Below, piece by piece: positions 6,779 to 16,070 of a DNA stretch of 64,000 nt. Source of the stretch: Nonomuraea rubra (lineage in GTDB: Bacteria; Actinomycetota; Actinomycetes; Streptosporangiales; Streptosporangiaceae); NCBI RefSeq assembly GCF_014207985.1, contig NZ_JACHMI010000001.1, positions 2,649,001-2,713,000 of the forward strand, in the 5' to 3' direction. A program made the position numbers and the translations under genes. The notes under the pieces are model-generated. The model saw nothing but the letters and a program-made list of their open reading frames with translations, ran no database searches and was not told the DNA's origin. Numbering within the stretch: the first letter of the stretch is position 1; each line of letters begins with the position of its first letter.

Positions 6779-9700
6779 TCACCGTTCGGTGAGCTCGATG
6801 AACGTCACCGAGTGGGCGGGGAAGTCGTAGGTGAAGACCGAGGAGAAGCCGCTCACCTGCCGCCGTACCGGAGCCACGCGGTCCGGGTCGGCGATCGAGT
6901 TCGTGTCCGAGGGCGCGCCGGTCAGCGAGGTCACCGTGGCCGACGGCCGGAACCGGGCAGAACCGAGGTCCACGCTGCTCCGCACGGCCGTGTCCTGCGC
7001 GTTGACGACCTTCAGCGTCACCGACCTGCCGTCCCTGGACACCACCTGGTACAGCGGCTCGACCCGGGAGCTGTCCACGAAGTCGTTGACCTGCTGCCCG
7101 TCCAGCCACGTCGTGATCCGCCGCCCGCTGACCTGCACCTTCAAGCGGTGGTCGCGGCCGGTCTCGACCGTGGTGGACGAGGTGGCGATCGAGGACTTGC
7201 CGCCGTTGACGGCCTTCTCGATGGCGGACTGGGTGTTGTTCCAGCCGCCGACGTTCCACCAGTAGAAGTTGCCGGTGTCACGCACGCCGAACATCACCAG
7301 GAAGCCCTCCGCGCCGGCGGTCTTCCGTGCGGTGAGCTCGATCGTGTAGTTCGACCAGTCGGCCGAGCCGGCCGTGGACCTGGCGTCCTCGACCTGCGCT
7401 GTCTGCGCGTACGCGCCGTCCTGCACCGCCCAGGTGCCCAGGCCGGGCGTCCAGGCGCCGGCGCCGGCGGAGAAGTCGTCCGACAGCAGCACGGTCCCGT
7501 CGGCGGCGGTGACCTTGACGTCGTCGTAGCGGACCGCGGTGTTCCAGGCGCCGAGGCCGATCGCGCCCTTGATGTCCTCGACGGGCCTGGTCTCGCCCTC
7601 GAACGTGCTGGGCACCACGCGCTCGCCGACGTTCGTGGAGAACAGGCGCTGGACGTGGTAGCTCGGCGACCCGTACGCCTGGTCGTTGTCGAACCAGATC
7701 AGGTCCGGCGTCCAGTCCACGTAGTCCACGTTGGCCAGCAGCGGCGCGTACGAGGCCAGCTCCACCACGTCGGAGTTGCGTTCCAGCCCGGTCATGTACG
7801 ACGCCTCGGACAGCGCGTTGTAGAACGTGTTGCCCCTGGAGGCGTACTCGCCCACGAACACCTTCGGCCCCTGGCGGTCGTAGGTGTCGTAGCGGTGGTT
7901 GTTGGCCAGGAACCAGTCGGGGTTGTTGTAGTAGTGCTCGTCGACCAGGTCGGCCTTCTGGTCGCGGGCGAACTGCCACATGCGGTCGAACCAGGCGCCC
8001 TGCGACGTCTGACCCGAGTTACTGATGATCTTGATGTCGGGGTACTTCGCCCGGATCGCGTCGGCGAACTTCGGGTAGTTGGTGAAGAACTCCGGATAGA
8101 TCTCCTCGTTCCCGAGCCCGATGTACTCCAGCCCGAACGGCTTCGGATGCCCCAGCGCCGCCCGCTTCTTGCCCCAGGTGGAGGTGACCGGCCCGTTGGC
8201 GAACTCGATCAGGTCGAGGGTGTCCTGCACCCACCGGGCCAGCTTGGCCTCGTCGGTCAGCGGGCGGTTCTCGCCGCAGCCGTTCACGCCCACCGACAGC
8301 ACCGGCAGCGCCTCGGCCCCGAGGTCCTCGGCGAACTGGAAGTACTCGTAGTAGCCGATGCCGTAGCTCTGGTTGTAGCCCCAGAAGTTGAAGTTCGTCG
8401 GCCGCTCCTCGACCGGGCCGATGGTCTCCTTCCACTGGTAGATGCGGCGGCGGTCGCCGGTCTCCGCGTACGGGTCGTAGGTGCCGACGTTGGTCACGCA
8501 GCCGCCGGGGAAGCGCAGGAACCGCGGCTTAAGATCGGCGATCAGCTCGGCCAGGTCGGTCCGCATGCCGTGCCCCTTGAACGTGTCGCGGGGGAACAGC
8601 GAGACCATGTCCAGGTCGGTCCGCCCGGCGGGGGCCTGCACGACGAGCCGGCCCGCGTCGGTGGTGCCCGAGGCGGTGAACGACGCCCGGTACTTGGCCC
8701 AGCCGCCCGCCTTGACCCGCACGGTCACCTTGCCGAGCACGGTCGTGCCGTCCTCGACGGTGATCGTGAGCGGGCCCGCCTCGGCGCGCCTGGCCCACAC
8801 GGAGAAGTCGTAGCGCTCACCCCCGGCGAGCGGCAGGCCGCGGTTGAACCCGGCGTTGCTCACGCCGGCCGTGCCCTCGCCCGTCACGTCGAGCCGCAGG
8901 TAGTTGCGGTTGTTGGTGTTCAGCGGGTCCTCGCCGGTGACGGCGGGCGTGACGGTGGCGCCTCGCTCGGTCTCGCTCCACGCGGTCAGGCCCGTGTAGG
9001 AGGGCTCGTCGACGGAGTTGAACTCGAACGAGCGGTTCTGCACCAGCTCGGCGTAGAGCCCGCCGTCGGCGGCGTGGTTGATGTCCTCGTAGAAGACGCC
9101 GTACAGGTTGGGGCTGACCTTCGTGCCCTTCGCCCTGGTGTCCACACTCAGCTTGCCGGAGGTGTAGCCCTCGACGCGGAACCTGGTCGCGTCCGCGCCC
9201 AGGACGAGCCTGCCGTCGCTGACCGCGAGGTTCCGCCCGCCCGAGGAGACCGTGACCTTGCCGCCGCCCGCGTCCTTGAGCTGGTAGGGCGTGGCCTGCG
9301 TGCCCAGCCGGACGGGGGTGGTGGCCTGGAGGTACCTGCCGCTCTCGACGTCCTTGAGCGCGCCGCCGGGCTCGGCGGTGAGGACCAGGCCCGTCATGGG
9401 CGCCTTCGCCGAGGCCCGCACGACACCCGAGCGGTCGGCCGACAGGTACGGCGCCGCCTCCGCGCGCAGCGTGAACGGCCCCTCCGGCACCACGGCCGCC
9501 CCCTCGGCCGCCTTGATCGCGAAGTAGTCGAACTCCGCCCGCACGGACGTGCCGTTCTGCGCCGACAGCCCGAACAGCCCGACCTGCCCGACCTTCAGGC
9601 CGGCGGTCATCCTGGACGCCTGCACCCAGGCCGTGCCGTCCCAGTAGGAGGAGGTGAACTCGTCGCCGGTCCTGGCCAGCTTGAGCACCTCGGCCGTGGA

Positions 9701-10159
9701 GCCGGGCCTGGCGGCGAAGGCCGAGGTGAAGGCCGCGCCGACCTCGGTGGCCGTCTCGATCACCGGGCCGCCGGCGAACCCGACGTGGGCCAGGCCGGCG
9801 CGGACGTAGTTGTCCCAGTCCTGCCAGGCCAGCAGGCCCGCGCTCTGGTAGTCGAGCGAGACGGGGGCGCTCAGCTTGGTGACCACCTCGAAGTCGCCGT
9901 CGGGGACGTCCACGAGGAAGAGGTTCCTGGCGTTGTTGGTGGCCTGGTGGGTGTCGCCGGTCAGGGTGTCCAGGCGCAGGGCGCTGCCCGACAGGCTCCA
10001 GCGGGAGTCGTCCGGCGAGAGCACCGTCCAGTCCTCGCCGAGCGTGGTGCCGTCGAACTGGTCCACGACGGCGCCTTCGGGGATGGGATCCGCCGCCGCG
10101 GCCGCCGGCGCGGTCAGCAGACCGGCCAGAAGCAGGGCGGATAAGGCGATGCGCAACAT
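6779..10159 (-). CDS. Secreted multidomain alpha-L-arabinofuranosidase (GH51)
   Basis: A 1126-residue exoenzyme with a signal peptide (about 1-23, ending AAAA). Residues about 30-215 form a concanavalin-like jelly-roll domain. Residues 230-335 are a beta-rich linker. Residues about 337-890 hold the GH51 catalytic region, with predicted acid/base Glu685 in GLGNE and nucleophile Glu771 in FVGEYAS. A second jelly-roll (about 891-1030, LLSDDFSAGAGAW) interrupts the C-terminal arabinofuranosidase domain, which resumes at EPLYQVVSRDGRSV and ends at residue 1126. GH51 enzymes release L-arabinose from arabinan and arabinoxylan side chains. Two operator-like sites lie upstream, shared with the divergent lacI gene. 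Confidence 0.93.
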   Translation of the reverse strand: MLRIALSALLLAGLLTAPAAAAADPIPEGAVVDQFDGTTLGEDWTVLSPDDSRWSLSGSALRLDTLTGDTHQATNNARNLFLVDVPDGDFEVVTKLSAPVSLDYQSAGLLAWQDWDNYVRAGLAHVGFAGGPVIETATEVGAAFTSAFAARPGSTAEVLKLARTGDEFTSSYWDGTAWVQASRMTAGLKVGQVGLFGLSAQNGTSVRAEFDYFAIKAAEGAAVVPEGPFTLRAEAAPYLSADRSGVVRASAKAPMTGLVLTAEPGGALKDVESGRYLQATTPVRLGTQATPYQLKDAGGGKVTVSSGGRNLAVSDGRLVLGADATRFRVEGYTSGKLSVDTRAKGTKVSPNLYGVFYEDINHAADGGLYAELVQNRSFEFNSVDEPSYTGLTAWSETERGATVTPAVTGEDPLNTNNRNYLRLDVTGEGTAGVSNAGFNRGLPLAGGERYDFSVWARRAEAGPLTITVEDGTTVLGKVTVRVKAGGWAKYRASFTASGTTDAGRLVVQAPAGRTDLDMVSLFPRDTFKGHGMRTDLAELIADLKPRFLRFPGGCVTNVGTYDPYAETGDRRRIYQWKETIGPVEERPTNFNFWGYNQSYGIGYYEYFQFAEDLGAEALPVLSVGVNGCGENRPLTDEAKLARWVQDTLDLIEFANGPVTSTWGKKRAALGHPKPFGLEYIGLGNEEIYPEFFTNYPKFADAIRAKYPDIKIISNSGQTSQGAWFDRMWQFARDQKADLVDEHYYNNPDWFLANNHRYDTYDRQGPKVFVGEYASRGNTFYNALSEASYMTGLERNSDVVELASYAPLLANVDYVDWTPDLIWFDNDQAYGSPSYHVQRLFSTNVGERVVPSTFEGETRPVEDIKGAIGLGAWNTAVRYDDVKVTAADGTVLLSDDFSAGAGAWTPGLGTWAVQDGAYAQTAQVEDARSTAGSADWSNYTIELTARKTAGAEGFLVMFGVRDTGNFYWWNVGGWNNTQSAIEKAVNGGKSSIATSSTTVETGRDHRLKVQVSGRRITTWLDGQQVNDFVDSSRVEPLYQVVSRDGRSVTLKVVNAQDTAVRSSVDLGSARFRPSATVTSLTGAPSDTNSIADPDRVAPVRRQVSGFSSVFTYDFPAHSVTFIELTER

Positions 10160-10180
10160 GAGTGGGGGGCTCCTCAGGTG

Positions 10181-10196
10181 TTGTTAGCGTTAACAA
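10181..10196. promoter_or_regulatory. Arabinose-regulon operator 1 (near-perfect palindrome)
   Basis: TTGTTAGCGTTAACAA, with the CpG-centred half-site layout typical of LacI-family operators. It lies 21 bases upstream of the arabinofuranosidase start codon, where binding would block transcription. Variants of the same motif occur before every other unit of the arabinose cluster. Confidence 0.8.
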
Positions 10197-10198
10197 TC

Positions 10199-10214
10199 AA
10201 GTGAGCGTTAACAA
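10199..10214. promoter_or_regulatory. Arabinose-regulon operator 2 (second site before GH51 gene)
   Basis: AAGTGAGCGTTAACAA matches operator 1 at 13 of 16 positions and is centred 18 bases from it. The spacing of nearly two helical turns would allow two repressor dimers to sit side by side. Confidence 0.6.
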
Positions 10215-10309
10215 CCGCGATCGGCGACAACGTAAGGAGTGCTCAGGGCGGCCGTCAAGGGGGTCCTGTGTAACCCGACCGTAATGCGGCGAACTATTGA
10301 CGACACGTC

Positions 10310-10325
10310 TTGTTAGCGTTCACAG
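10310..10325. promoter_or_regulatory. Arabinose-regulon operator 3, before the first lacI gene
   Basis: TTGTTAGCGTTCACAG, 30 bases upstream of the GTG start of the LacI-type gene. TTGACG at 10297-10302 is a possible -35 element just upstream. The position suggests autoregulation. Confidence 0.7.
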
Positions 10326-10355
10326 TCGGGGCCAAGCCAGGAAAGGAGCACGGCT

Positions 10356-11369
10356 GTGGGATCCACCCTGGGGCGCCGCCTGCCGGTCATGGCCGACGTG
10401 GCCAGGGAGGCCGGCGTGTCGCATCAGACGGTCTCCCGCGTGCTCAACGACCATCCGAACGTGCGCAGCGAGACCCGGACGCGGGTGCTCGAGGCGATCG
10501 ACAAGCTCGGCTACCGCCGCAACCTCGTCGCCCGCGCCCTGGTCACCAAGCACTCCAGAACGCTCGGCGTGGTCAGCTTCGACACCACCCTGTACGGCCC
10601 GGCCAGCACCGTCTACGGCATCGAGCAGGCGGCCAGGGCGGCCGGCTACTTCGTCAGCATCGTCAGCCTCAAGTCGATCGACAAGGCCGGCGTGCGCGAT
10701 GCCCTCGACTACCTGGCGGACCAGGGCGTGGACGGCATCGTGGTGGTCGCGCCGCAGCGCTCGGCCGCACAGGCGCTGGCCGACCTGCCGCTCGGCGTGC
10801 CCACCGTCGCGGTCGAGGGCGGGCAGGCGGGCGACGTGTCCGTGGTCTGCGTCGACCAGGTCGCGGGAGGCCGGGTCGCCACCGAGCACCTGCTGTCGCT
10901 GGGGCACGAGACGGTCTGGCACGTCAGCGGGCCGTCCGACTGGCTGGAGGCGGAAGGGCGCGTGGCCGGGTGGCGGGCCGCGCTGGAGGAGGCGGGCCGC
11001 GAGGCCCCGCGACCGCTGGCCGGTGACTGGAGCCCGCGCTCGGGATACGAGGCGGGACGCAGCCTGGCGAGCATGAGGAACGTGACCGCGGTCTTCGTCG
11101 CCAACGACCAGATGGCGCTGGGAGTGCTGCGGGCGTTCACCGAGCAGGGGGTGAGAGTGCCCGAGCGGGTGAGCGTGGTCGGCTTCGACGACATCCCCGA
11201 GTCGGAGTTCTTCTCGCCGCCGCTCACGACCATCAGGCAGGACTTCGACGCGGTGGGCAGGCACAGCATCGAGGTGCTCGTACGGCAGCTCGAAGGCGGT
11301 CCGCAGGAGCGGGAGCGGCTCGTGGTGCCGCCCACGTTCGTGCCCAGGGTCAGTACGGCCCGGGCGTAG
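10356..11369 (+). CDS. LacI-family transcriptional regulator of arabinose genes, copy 1
   Basis: A 337-residue repressor. The LacI helix-turn-helix and hinge helix are at about residues 10-65 (VMADVAREAGVSHQTVSRVLNDH), followed by a periplasmic-binding-protein-like effector domain. The start GTG 10356 has AAAGGAG upstream. It is very similar along its full length to the second LacI protein at 20183-21196, including an identical recognition helix SHQTVSRVLNDHPNVR. By position it is expected to repress GH51, transport and araBDA genes until a sugar ligand, probably arabinose, is present. The ligand is inferred from context only. Confidence 0.92.
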   Translation: MGSTLGRRLPVMADVAREAGVSHQTVSRVLNDHPNVRSETRTRVLEAIDKLGYRRNLVARALVTKHSRTLGVVSFDTTLYGPASTVYGIEQAARAAGYFVSIVSLKSIDKAGVRDALDYLADQGVDGIVVVAPQRSAAQALADLPLGVPTVAVEGGQAGDVSVVCVDQVAGGRVATEHLLSLGHETVWHVSGPSDWLEAEGRVAGWRAALEEAGREAPRPLAGDWSPRSGYEAGRSLASMRNVTAVFVANDQMALGVLRAFTEQGVRVPERVSVVGFDDIPESEFFSPPLTTIRQDFDAVGRHSIEVLVRQLEGGPQERERLVVPPTFVPRVSTARA

Positions 11370-11410
11370 TGCCGTACGGCAAGGCAGGACGCGCTGGCGC
11401 CCAGCTGGGG

Positions 11411-11426
11411 TTGTTAGCGTTCACAT
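11411..11426. promoter_or_regulatory. Arabinose-regulon operator 4, before the YtfQ-type operon
   Basis: TTGTTAGCGTTCACAT lies 18 bases upstream of the GTG start of the YtfQ-like binding protein and differs from operator 3 only at the last base. A repressor here would overlap the promoter or block the transcript start. Confidence 0.75.
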
Positions 11427-11444
11427 GAGAAGGGAACCCCCCAC

Positions 11445-12437
11445 GTGTTCAAGAGGATCTCGGCGTTGGTGCTCGCCGGTCTCACCGCGATGGCGGTGGC
11501 TTCGTGTGGCAGCGGTGGCGGCACCACCAGTGCAGGCACGAGCGGCGGCGGCGGTGACGACTCGATCACCATGGGCTTCTCCCAGGTCGGCGCGGAGAGC
11601 GGCTGGCGGACCGCGAACACCAAGTCCGTGCAGGACTCGGCGAAGAACGCGGGCATCACGCTCAAGTTCTCCGACGCCCAGCAGAAGCAGGAGAACCAGA
11701 TCAAGGCCATCCGCTCCTACATCCAGCAGAAGGTGGACGTCATCGCCTTCTCGCCGGTGGTGGAGTCGGGCTGGGACACGGTGCTGAAGGAGGCGCAGAA
11801 CGCGAAGATCCCGGTCATCCTGACCGACCGCGCGGTCGACTCCAAGGACACCTCCCTCTACAAGACCTTCCTCGGCTCGGACTTCATCGAGGAGGGCAAG
11901 AAGGCCGGGCAGTGGCTGGTGGATGAGTACAAGGACACCAAGGACCCGGTGAACATCGTCGAGCTGCAGGGCACGACGGGCTCGGCCCCGGCCAACGACC
12001 GCAAGGCGGGCTTCGCCGAGATCATCCAGGCCGACCCGAAGTTCAAGATCGTCGCCTCGCAGACCGGCGACTTCACCCGGGCCAAGGGCAAGGAGGTCAT
12101 GGAGGCCTTCCTGAAGTCCACCCCGGACATCGACGTGCTGTACGCGCACAACGACGACATGGGTCTGGGCGCGATCGAGGCCATCGAGGGTGCAGGCAAG
12201 GTGCCGGGCAAGGACATCAAGATCATCACCGTGGACGCGGTGAAGGACGGCATGCAGGCGCTCGCCGACGGGAAGATCAACTTCATTGTCGAGTGCTCCC
12301 CGCTGCTCGGCCCGCAGCTGATGGACCTGGCCAAGAAGGTCGTCAAGGGCGAGCAGGTGCCCGCCCGCGTGGTGACCGAGGAGACCACGTTCACGCAGGA
12401 GCAGGCCAAGCAGGTCCTGTCCACCCGCCAGTACTGA
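11445..12437 (+). CDS. Sugar ABC transporter substrate-binding lipoprotein, YtfQ-like
   Basis: A 330-residue lipoprotein. The signal sequence ends in the lipobox VASC with the lipidated Cys21, followed by a Gly/Ser/Thr-rich linker and a type I periplasmic-binding fold. Motifs such as GFSQVGAESGWR, TDRAVDSKDTSLYKTFLGSDF and YAHNDDMGLGAIEAIEGAG resemble E. coli YtfQ, which binds galactofuranose. In this cluster arabinofuranose released by the GH51 enzyme is a plausible ligand (inference). It starts at GTG 11445. It heads a four-gene operon and a hairpin separates it from the ATPase gene. Confidence 0.92.
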   Translation: MFKRISALVLAGLTAMAVASCGSGGGTTSAGTSGGGGDDSITMGFSQVGAESGWRTANTKSVQDSAKNAGITLKFSDAQQKQENQIKAIRSYIQQKVDVIAFSPVVESGWDTVLKEAQNAKIPVILTDRAVDSKDTSLYKTFLGSDFIEEGKKAGQWLVDEYKDTKDPVNIVELQGTTGSAPANDRKAGFAEIIQADPKFKIVASQTGDFTRAKGKEVMEAFLKSTPDIDVLYAHNDDMGLGAIEAIEGAGKVPGKDIKIITVDAVKDGMQALADGKINFIVECSPLLGPQLMDLAKKVVKGEQVPARVVTEETTFTQEQAKQVLSTRQY

Positions 12438-12448
12438 TCGGACAGACG

Positions 12449-12475
12449 CCGGGCCGGCGGGGGCCGGTCCGGTTT
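12449..12475 (+). terminator. Intra-operon hairpin after the YtfQ-like gene
   Basis: CCGGGCCGGC and GCCGGTCCGG pair over a 4-base G loop and are followed by TTTCTC. It lies in the 55-base gap between binding-protein and ATPase genes. It probably acts as a partial terminator or 3'-end stabiliser that raises binding-protein mRNA over the rest of the operon. Confidence 0.6.
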
Positions 12476-12492
12476 CTCGTTGGAGAGGGTCC

Positions 12493-14004
12493 ATGACCGT
12501 ATCCGCCCCGGTCTTGACGATGACCGGGATCAGCAAGCAGTTCCCCGGCGTGAAAGCGCTCGACGGCGTGGACTTCCGGCTCCTGCCGGGCGAGGTGCAC
12601 GCGCTGATGGGCGAGAACGGCGCCGGCAAGTCCACTCTGATCAAGGTGCTCACCGGCGTCCACCCGGCCGACGCGGGCACCATCGACCTCGGCGGCACGC
12701 CGGTGGCGTTCGGCAGCCCCCTGGAGGCGCAGCAGGCCGGGATCAGCACCGTCTACCAGGAGGTCAACCTCTGCACGAACCTGTCGGTGGCCGAGAACAT
12801 CCTGCTCGGCCGTGAGCCCAGGAAGAGGGGCCGCATCGACTGGAGACGCATGCGGGCCAGGGCCGGCGAGCTGCTGTCGCGGCTGGAGCTGAGCCTGGAC
12901 GTCTCGGCGCCGCTGTCGTCGTACTCGCTGGCCATTCAGCAGATGGTGGCCATCGCGCGGGCCATCGACATCGACGCCAGGGTGCTGATCCTCGACGAGC
13001 CCACCTCCAGCCTGGACGCCGACGAGGTCGAGCAGCTCTTCCGGGTGATGAGGCGGCTGAAGGAGGAGGGCATCGCCATCCTGTTCGTCTCCCACTTCCT
13101 CGACCAGGTCTACGAGATCTCCGACCGGATGACGATCCTGCGCAACGGGCGGCTGGTCGGGGAGTACCCGACCGCGGAGCTGCCGCAGGTCGAGCTGGTC
13201 GCCAAGATGATCGGCCAGGAGCTGGCCGTGCTGGAGCGGCTGCACGGCGAGGCCAAGGTGTTCGACCGCCCGCTGGTCGAGGCGCGCGGGCTCGGCAGGA
13301 CCGGGGCGATCGCGCCGTTCAGCCTGACGATCCACGAGGGCGAGGTCGTGGGCCTGGCCGGGCTGCTCGGCTCGGGACGTACGGAGATCGCCCGGCTGCT
13401 GTTCGGCGCCGACCACGCGAGCACGGGCGAGATCGCGGTCGGCGGGACGCCGCAGTCGTTGCGCACGCCGCGCGCGGCGATGACGCAGAAGATCGCGTTC
13501 TGCTCGGAGAACCGCAAGGCCGACGGGCTCATCCCCGACCTCACCGTGCGCGAGAACATCATCCTGGCCCTGCAGGCCACCAGGGGCTGGACCAGGCCGG
13601 TGCCGCGCGAGCAGCAGGACGAGCTGGTGTCCAGGTACGTCAAGGCGCTCAAGATCAGCCCGCCCAACCCCGAGCACCTGGTGCGCAACCTCAGCGGCGG
13701 CAACCAGCAGAAGGTGGTGCTGGCCAGGTGGCTGATCCTGGAGCCCCGCCTGCTCATCCTGGACGAGCCCACCCGGGGCATCGACGTCGGGGCCAAGACC
13801 GAGATCCAGCGCCTGGTGGCCGAGCTGTCGGACGGCGGCATGGCGGTGCTGTTCATCTCCGCCGAGCTGGAGGAGGTGCTGCGGCTCAGCCACAAGGTGC
13901 AGGTGCTGCGGGACCGGCGGCTGGTGGCCGAGCTGCCGAACGACGAGGCGCTCACGACCGACGTCCTGATGGAGACGATCGCGAGCGGAGGGCGGACCTC
14001 ATGA
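12493..14004 (+). CDS. Sugar ABC transporter ATP-binding protein, YtfR-like (two ABC domains)
   Basis: A 503-residue tandem ATPase of the carbohydrate uptake type 2 class. Domain 1 has Walker [10 protein letters not shown] (40-48) and LILDEPTSSLD. Domain 2 has the degenerate Walker A GLLGSGRTE, the signature LSGGNQQK and [11 protein letters not shown]. This asymmetry is usual for the RbsA/XylG/YtfR group. It powers import through the two permeases encoded next. ATG 12493 follows GGAGAGGGTCC. Its stop overlaps the first permease start (ATGA). Confidence 0.93.
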   Translation: MTVSAPVLTMTGISKQFPGVKALDGVDFRLLPGEVHALMGENGAGKSTLIKVLTGVHPADAGTIDLGGTPVAFGSPLEAQQAGISTVYQEVNLCTNLSVAENILLGREPRKRGRIDWRRMRARAGELLSRLELSLDVSAPLSSYSLAIQQMVAIARAIDIDARVLILDEPTSSLDADEVEQLFRVMRRLKEEGIAILFVSHFLDQVYEISDRMTILRNGRLVGEYPTAELPQVELVAKMIGQELAVLERLHGEAKVFDRPLVEARGLGRTGAIAPFSLTIHEGEVVGLAGLLGSGRTEIARLLFGADHASTGEIAVGGTPQSLRTPRAAMTQKIAFCSENRKADGLIPDLTVRENIILALQATRGWTRPVPREQQDELVSRYVKALKISPPNPEHLVRNLSGGNQQKVVLARWLILEPRLLILDEPTRGIDVGAKTEIQRLVAELSDGGMAVLFISAELEEVLRLSHKVQVLRDRRLVAELPNDEALTTDVLMETIASGGRTS

Positions 14005-15014
14005 GACGTCTGTTGTGGCCGCTGGCCGTCCTGGCCCTGCTGCTGGTGCTGAACGTGTTCTTCACCCCCAGCTTCTTCTCGATCGAGGTCAAGGACGGCC
14101 ACCTGTACGGCAGCCTGATCGACATCCTGCGCTTCGGCGCCCCGCTGATCCTGGTCTCGCTGGGCATGACGCTGGTCATCGCGACCGGCGGCATCGACCT
14201 GTCGGTCGGCTCGGTGGTGGCGATCTCGGGCGCGCTGGCCTGCCTGCAGATCAGCCAGGACGCGAGCGTGTTCACCGCCGTGGTGCTGGCGCTGGGGCTC
14301 TGCCTGGTGCTGGGGGCCTGGAACGGGTTCCTGGTCGCGGGCATCGGCATCCAGCCGATCATCGCCACGCTCATCCTCATGGTGGCGGGGCGCGGCCTGG
14401 CGCAGCTCATCACCGACGGGCAGATCATCACTGTCAACAGCCCGGCGTACAAGGTGATCGGCGGCGGCTACTGGCTGACCGTGCCGTTCGGCATCCTCAT
14501 CGTGCTCGGGGTGCTGGCGATCAGCGCGTTCCTGACCAGGCGGCTGGCGCTGGGCATGCTGATCGAGTCGGTCGGCGGCAACGCCGAGGCGAGCAGGCTG
14601 GCGGGGATCAGGGCGCGCGGGATCATCGTCATGGTGTACGCGTTCGCCGCCCTGTGCGCGGGCGTGGCCGGGCTGATGATCAGCTCGAACGTCTCCAGCG
14701 CCGACGGCAACAACGCGGGCCTGTGGATCGAGCTGGACGCGATCCTGGCCGTGGTGATCGGCGGCACGTCGCTGGCCGGTGGCAGGTTCTCGCTCGGCGG
14801 CACCGTGGTGGGCGCGCTCATCATCCAGACGCTGACCACGACGATCTACTCGATCGGGGTGCCGCCGGAGACGACGCTGCTGTTCAAGGCGCTGGTGGTG
14901 ACGGCGGTCTGCCTCGTCCAGTCCCCGTCGTTCCGCGCGAAGGTCTTCGGCGGGCGCGGGCGGGCGGCGCCCGCGAGCCCCGCCGTCGAGGAGAAGGTGA
15001 AGGTGACCACGTGA
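14001..15014 (+). CDS. Sugar ABC transporter permease, YtfT-like
   Basis: A 337-residue integral membrane protein of the BPD_transp_2 family (RbsC/XylH/YtfT) with about 8-10 hydrophobic segments. Its signature is GMTLVIATGGIDLSVGSVVA and the C-terminal region is ELDAILAVVIGGTSLAGG. The start ATG 14001 overlaps the ATPase stop, and its own stop overlaps the next start (GTGA), so all three genes should be translationally coupled. It would form a heterodimeric channel with the following permease. Confidence 0.92.
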   Translation: MRRLLWPLAVLALLLVLNVFFTPSFFSIEVKDGHLYGSLIDILRFGAPLILVSLGMTLVIATGGIDLSVGSVVAISGALACLQISQDASVFTAVVLALGLCLVLGAWNGFLVAGIGIQPIIATLILMVAGRGLAQLITDGQIITVNSPAYKVIGGGYWLTVPFGILIVLGVLAISAFLTRRLALGMLIESVGGNAEASRLAGIRARGIIVMVYAFAALCAGVAGLMISSNVSSADGNNAGLWIELDAILAVVIGGTSLAGGRFSLGGTVVGALIIQTLTTTIYSIGVPPETTLLFKALVVTAVCLVQSPSFRAKVFGGRGRAAPASPAVEEKVKVTT

Positions 15015-15994
15015 CGACGCTGACGGTGGGCCGGGCCTCGATCCCGGCCAAGTACCTGCCCGTCCTGGTGACCGGGTGCCTGCTGGCGGCCATGTTCGTG
15101 GCCGGCGGGATCCGCTACGAGGGCTTCGCCAGCGGGCAGGTGATCCTGAACGTCTTCATCGACAACGCCTTCCTGCTGGTGGTGGCGGTCGGGATGACGT
15201 TCGTGATCCTCACCGGGGGCATCGACCTGTCGGTGGGGTCGGTGGTGGCGCTGTCGACGATGATCTCGGCCAGCCTGATGGCGGGGCCCGGGTGGCCGCC
15301 GTACCTGGTGGTGCCGCTGGTGCTGGCCATCGGGTCGGGGCTGGGGCTGGTCATGGGGTACATCGTGCACGCCTTCGACATCCAGCCGTTCATCGTGACG
15401 CTGGCGGGCATGTTCCTGGCGCGGGGGCTGTGCTACACGATCGGGACCGATTCGATCCCGATCGAGGACGCCACGTTCACGGCGTTCGCGCAGACCAGGA
15501 TCGACCTGTTCGCCGACCTGTGGATCTCGCCGAGCGTGATCATCGCGGTTCTGGTCGTGGTGGTGGCGGCGTACGTGCTGCACTACACCCGCTTCGGCCG
15601 TTCGGTCTACGCGACGGGCGGCAGCGAGCAGTCGGCGTTGCTCATGGGCCTGCCCGTGGGGCGGACGAAGATCACCGTCTACACGATCAGCGGGTTCTGC
15701 TCGGCTCTGGGCGGTGTCCTGCTGTCGTTCTACATGCTCTCCGGGTACGGCCTGCACGCGGTGGGCATGGAGCTGGACGCCATCGCCGCGGTGGTCATCG
15801 GCGGGACACTGCTGACCGGCGGCAGCGGCTTCCTGCTGGGGACCGTGCTCGGCGTGCTGGTGCTGGGGCTGATTCAGACGATCATCAGTTTCGAAGGGAC
15901 CCTGTCGTCATGGTGGACCAAGATCTTCATCGGAATGTTGCTCTTCGTCTTCATCCTGCTGCAGCGCCTGTTCTCGGCCCGCTCAGGCCGCTGA
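15011..15994 (+). CDS. Sugar ABC transporter permease, YjfF-like
   Basis: A 327-residue membrane protein, partner of the upstream permease and of the same family (GMTFVILTGGIDLSVGSVVAL, then ELDAIAAVVIGGTLLTGG). The presence of two different permease genes after a YtfQ/YtfR pair reproduces the E. coli ytfQRT-yjfF order. The start GTG 15011 overlaps the previous stop. It ends the first transport operon. A gap of 196 bases with a promoter and operator follows. Confidence 0.92.
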   Translation: MTTLTVGRASIPAKYLPVLVTGCLLAAMFVAGGIRYEGFASGQVILNVFIDNAFLLVVAVGMTFVILTGGIDLSVGSVVALSTMISASLMAGPGWPPYLVVPLVLAIGSGLGLVMGYIVHAFDIQPFIVTLAGMFLARGLCYTIGTDSIPIEDATFTAFAQTRIDLFADLWISPSVIIAVLVVVVAAYVLHYTRFGRSVYATGGSEQSALLMGLPVGRTKITVYTISGFCSALGGVLLSFYMLSGYGLHAVGMELDAIAAVVIGGTLLTGGSGFLLGTVLGVLVLGLIQTIISFEGTLSSWWTKIFIGMLLFVFILLQRLFSARSGR

Positions 15995-16041
15995 CCTGCG
16001 TGGAAGTTACCTGAACGTTTCTGTGAGGTTATGTCCGAGCG

Positions 16042-16070
16042 TTGACATAGACTTTGTTAGCGATAACAAT
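16042..16070 (+). promoter_or_regulatory. Promoter of the ChvE-type operon with embedded operator 5
   Basis: TTGACA (16042-16047) is a perfect -35. TAACAA/AACAAT around 16064-16070 can serve as -10 with 16-17 bases of spacing. The operator TTGTTAGCGATAACAA occupies 16054-16069, between and over these elements, which is a direct steric repression geometry. Confidence 0.75.

Noticed and set aside
6812..10144. Antisense frame of 1110 codons opposite the GH51 gene
   Set aside because: Reads as repetitive Arg/Gly/Val/Pro-rich protein with no recognisable motif. The minus-strand gene has clear GH51 motifs.
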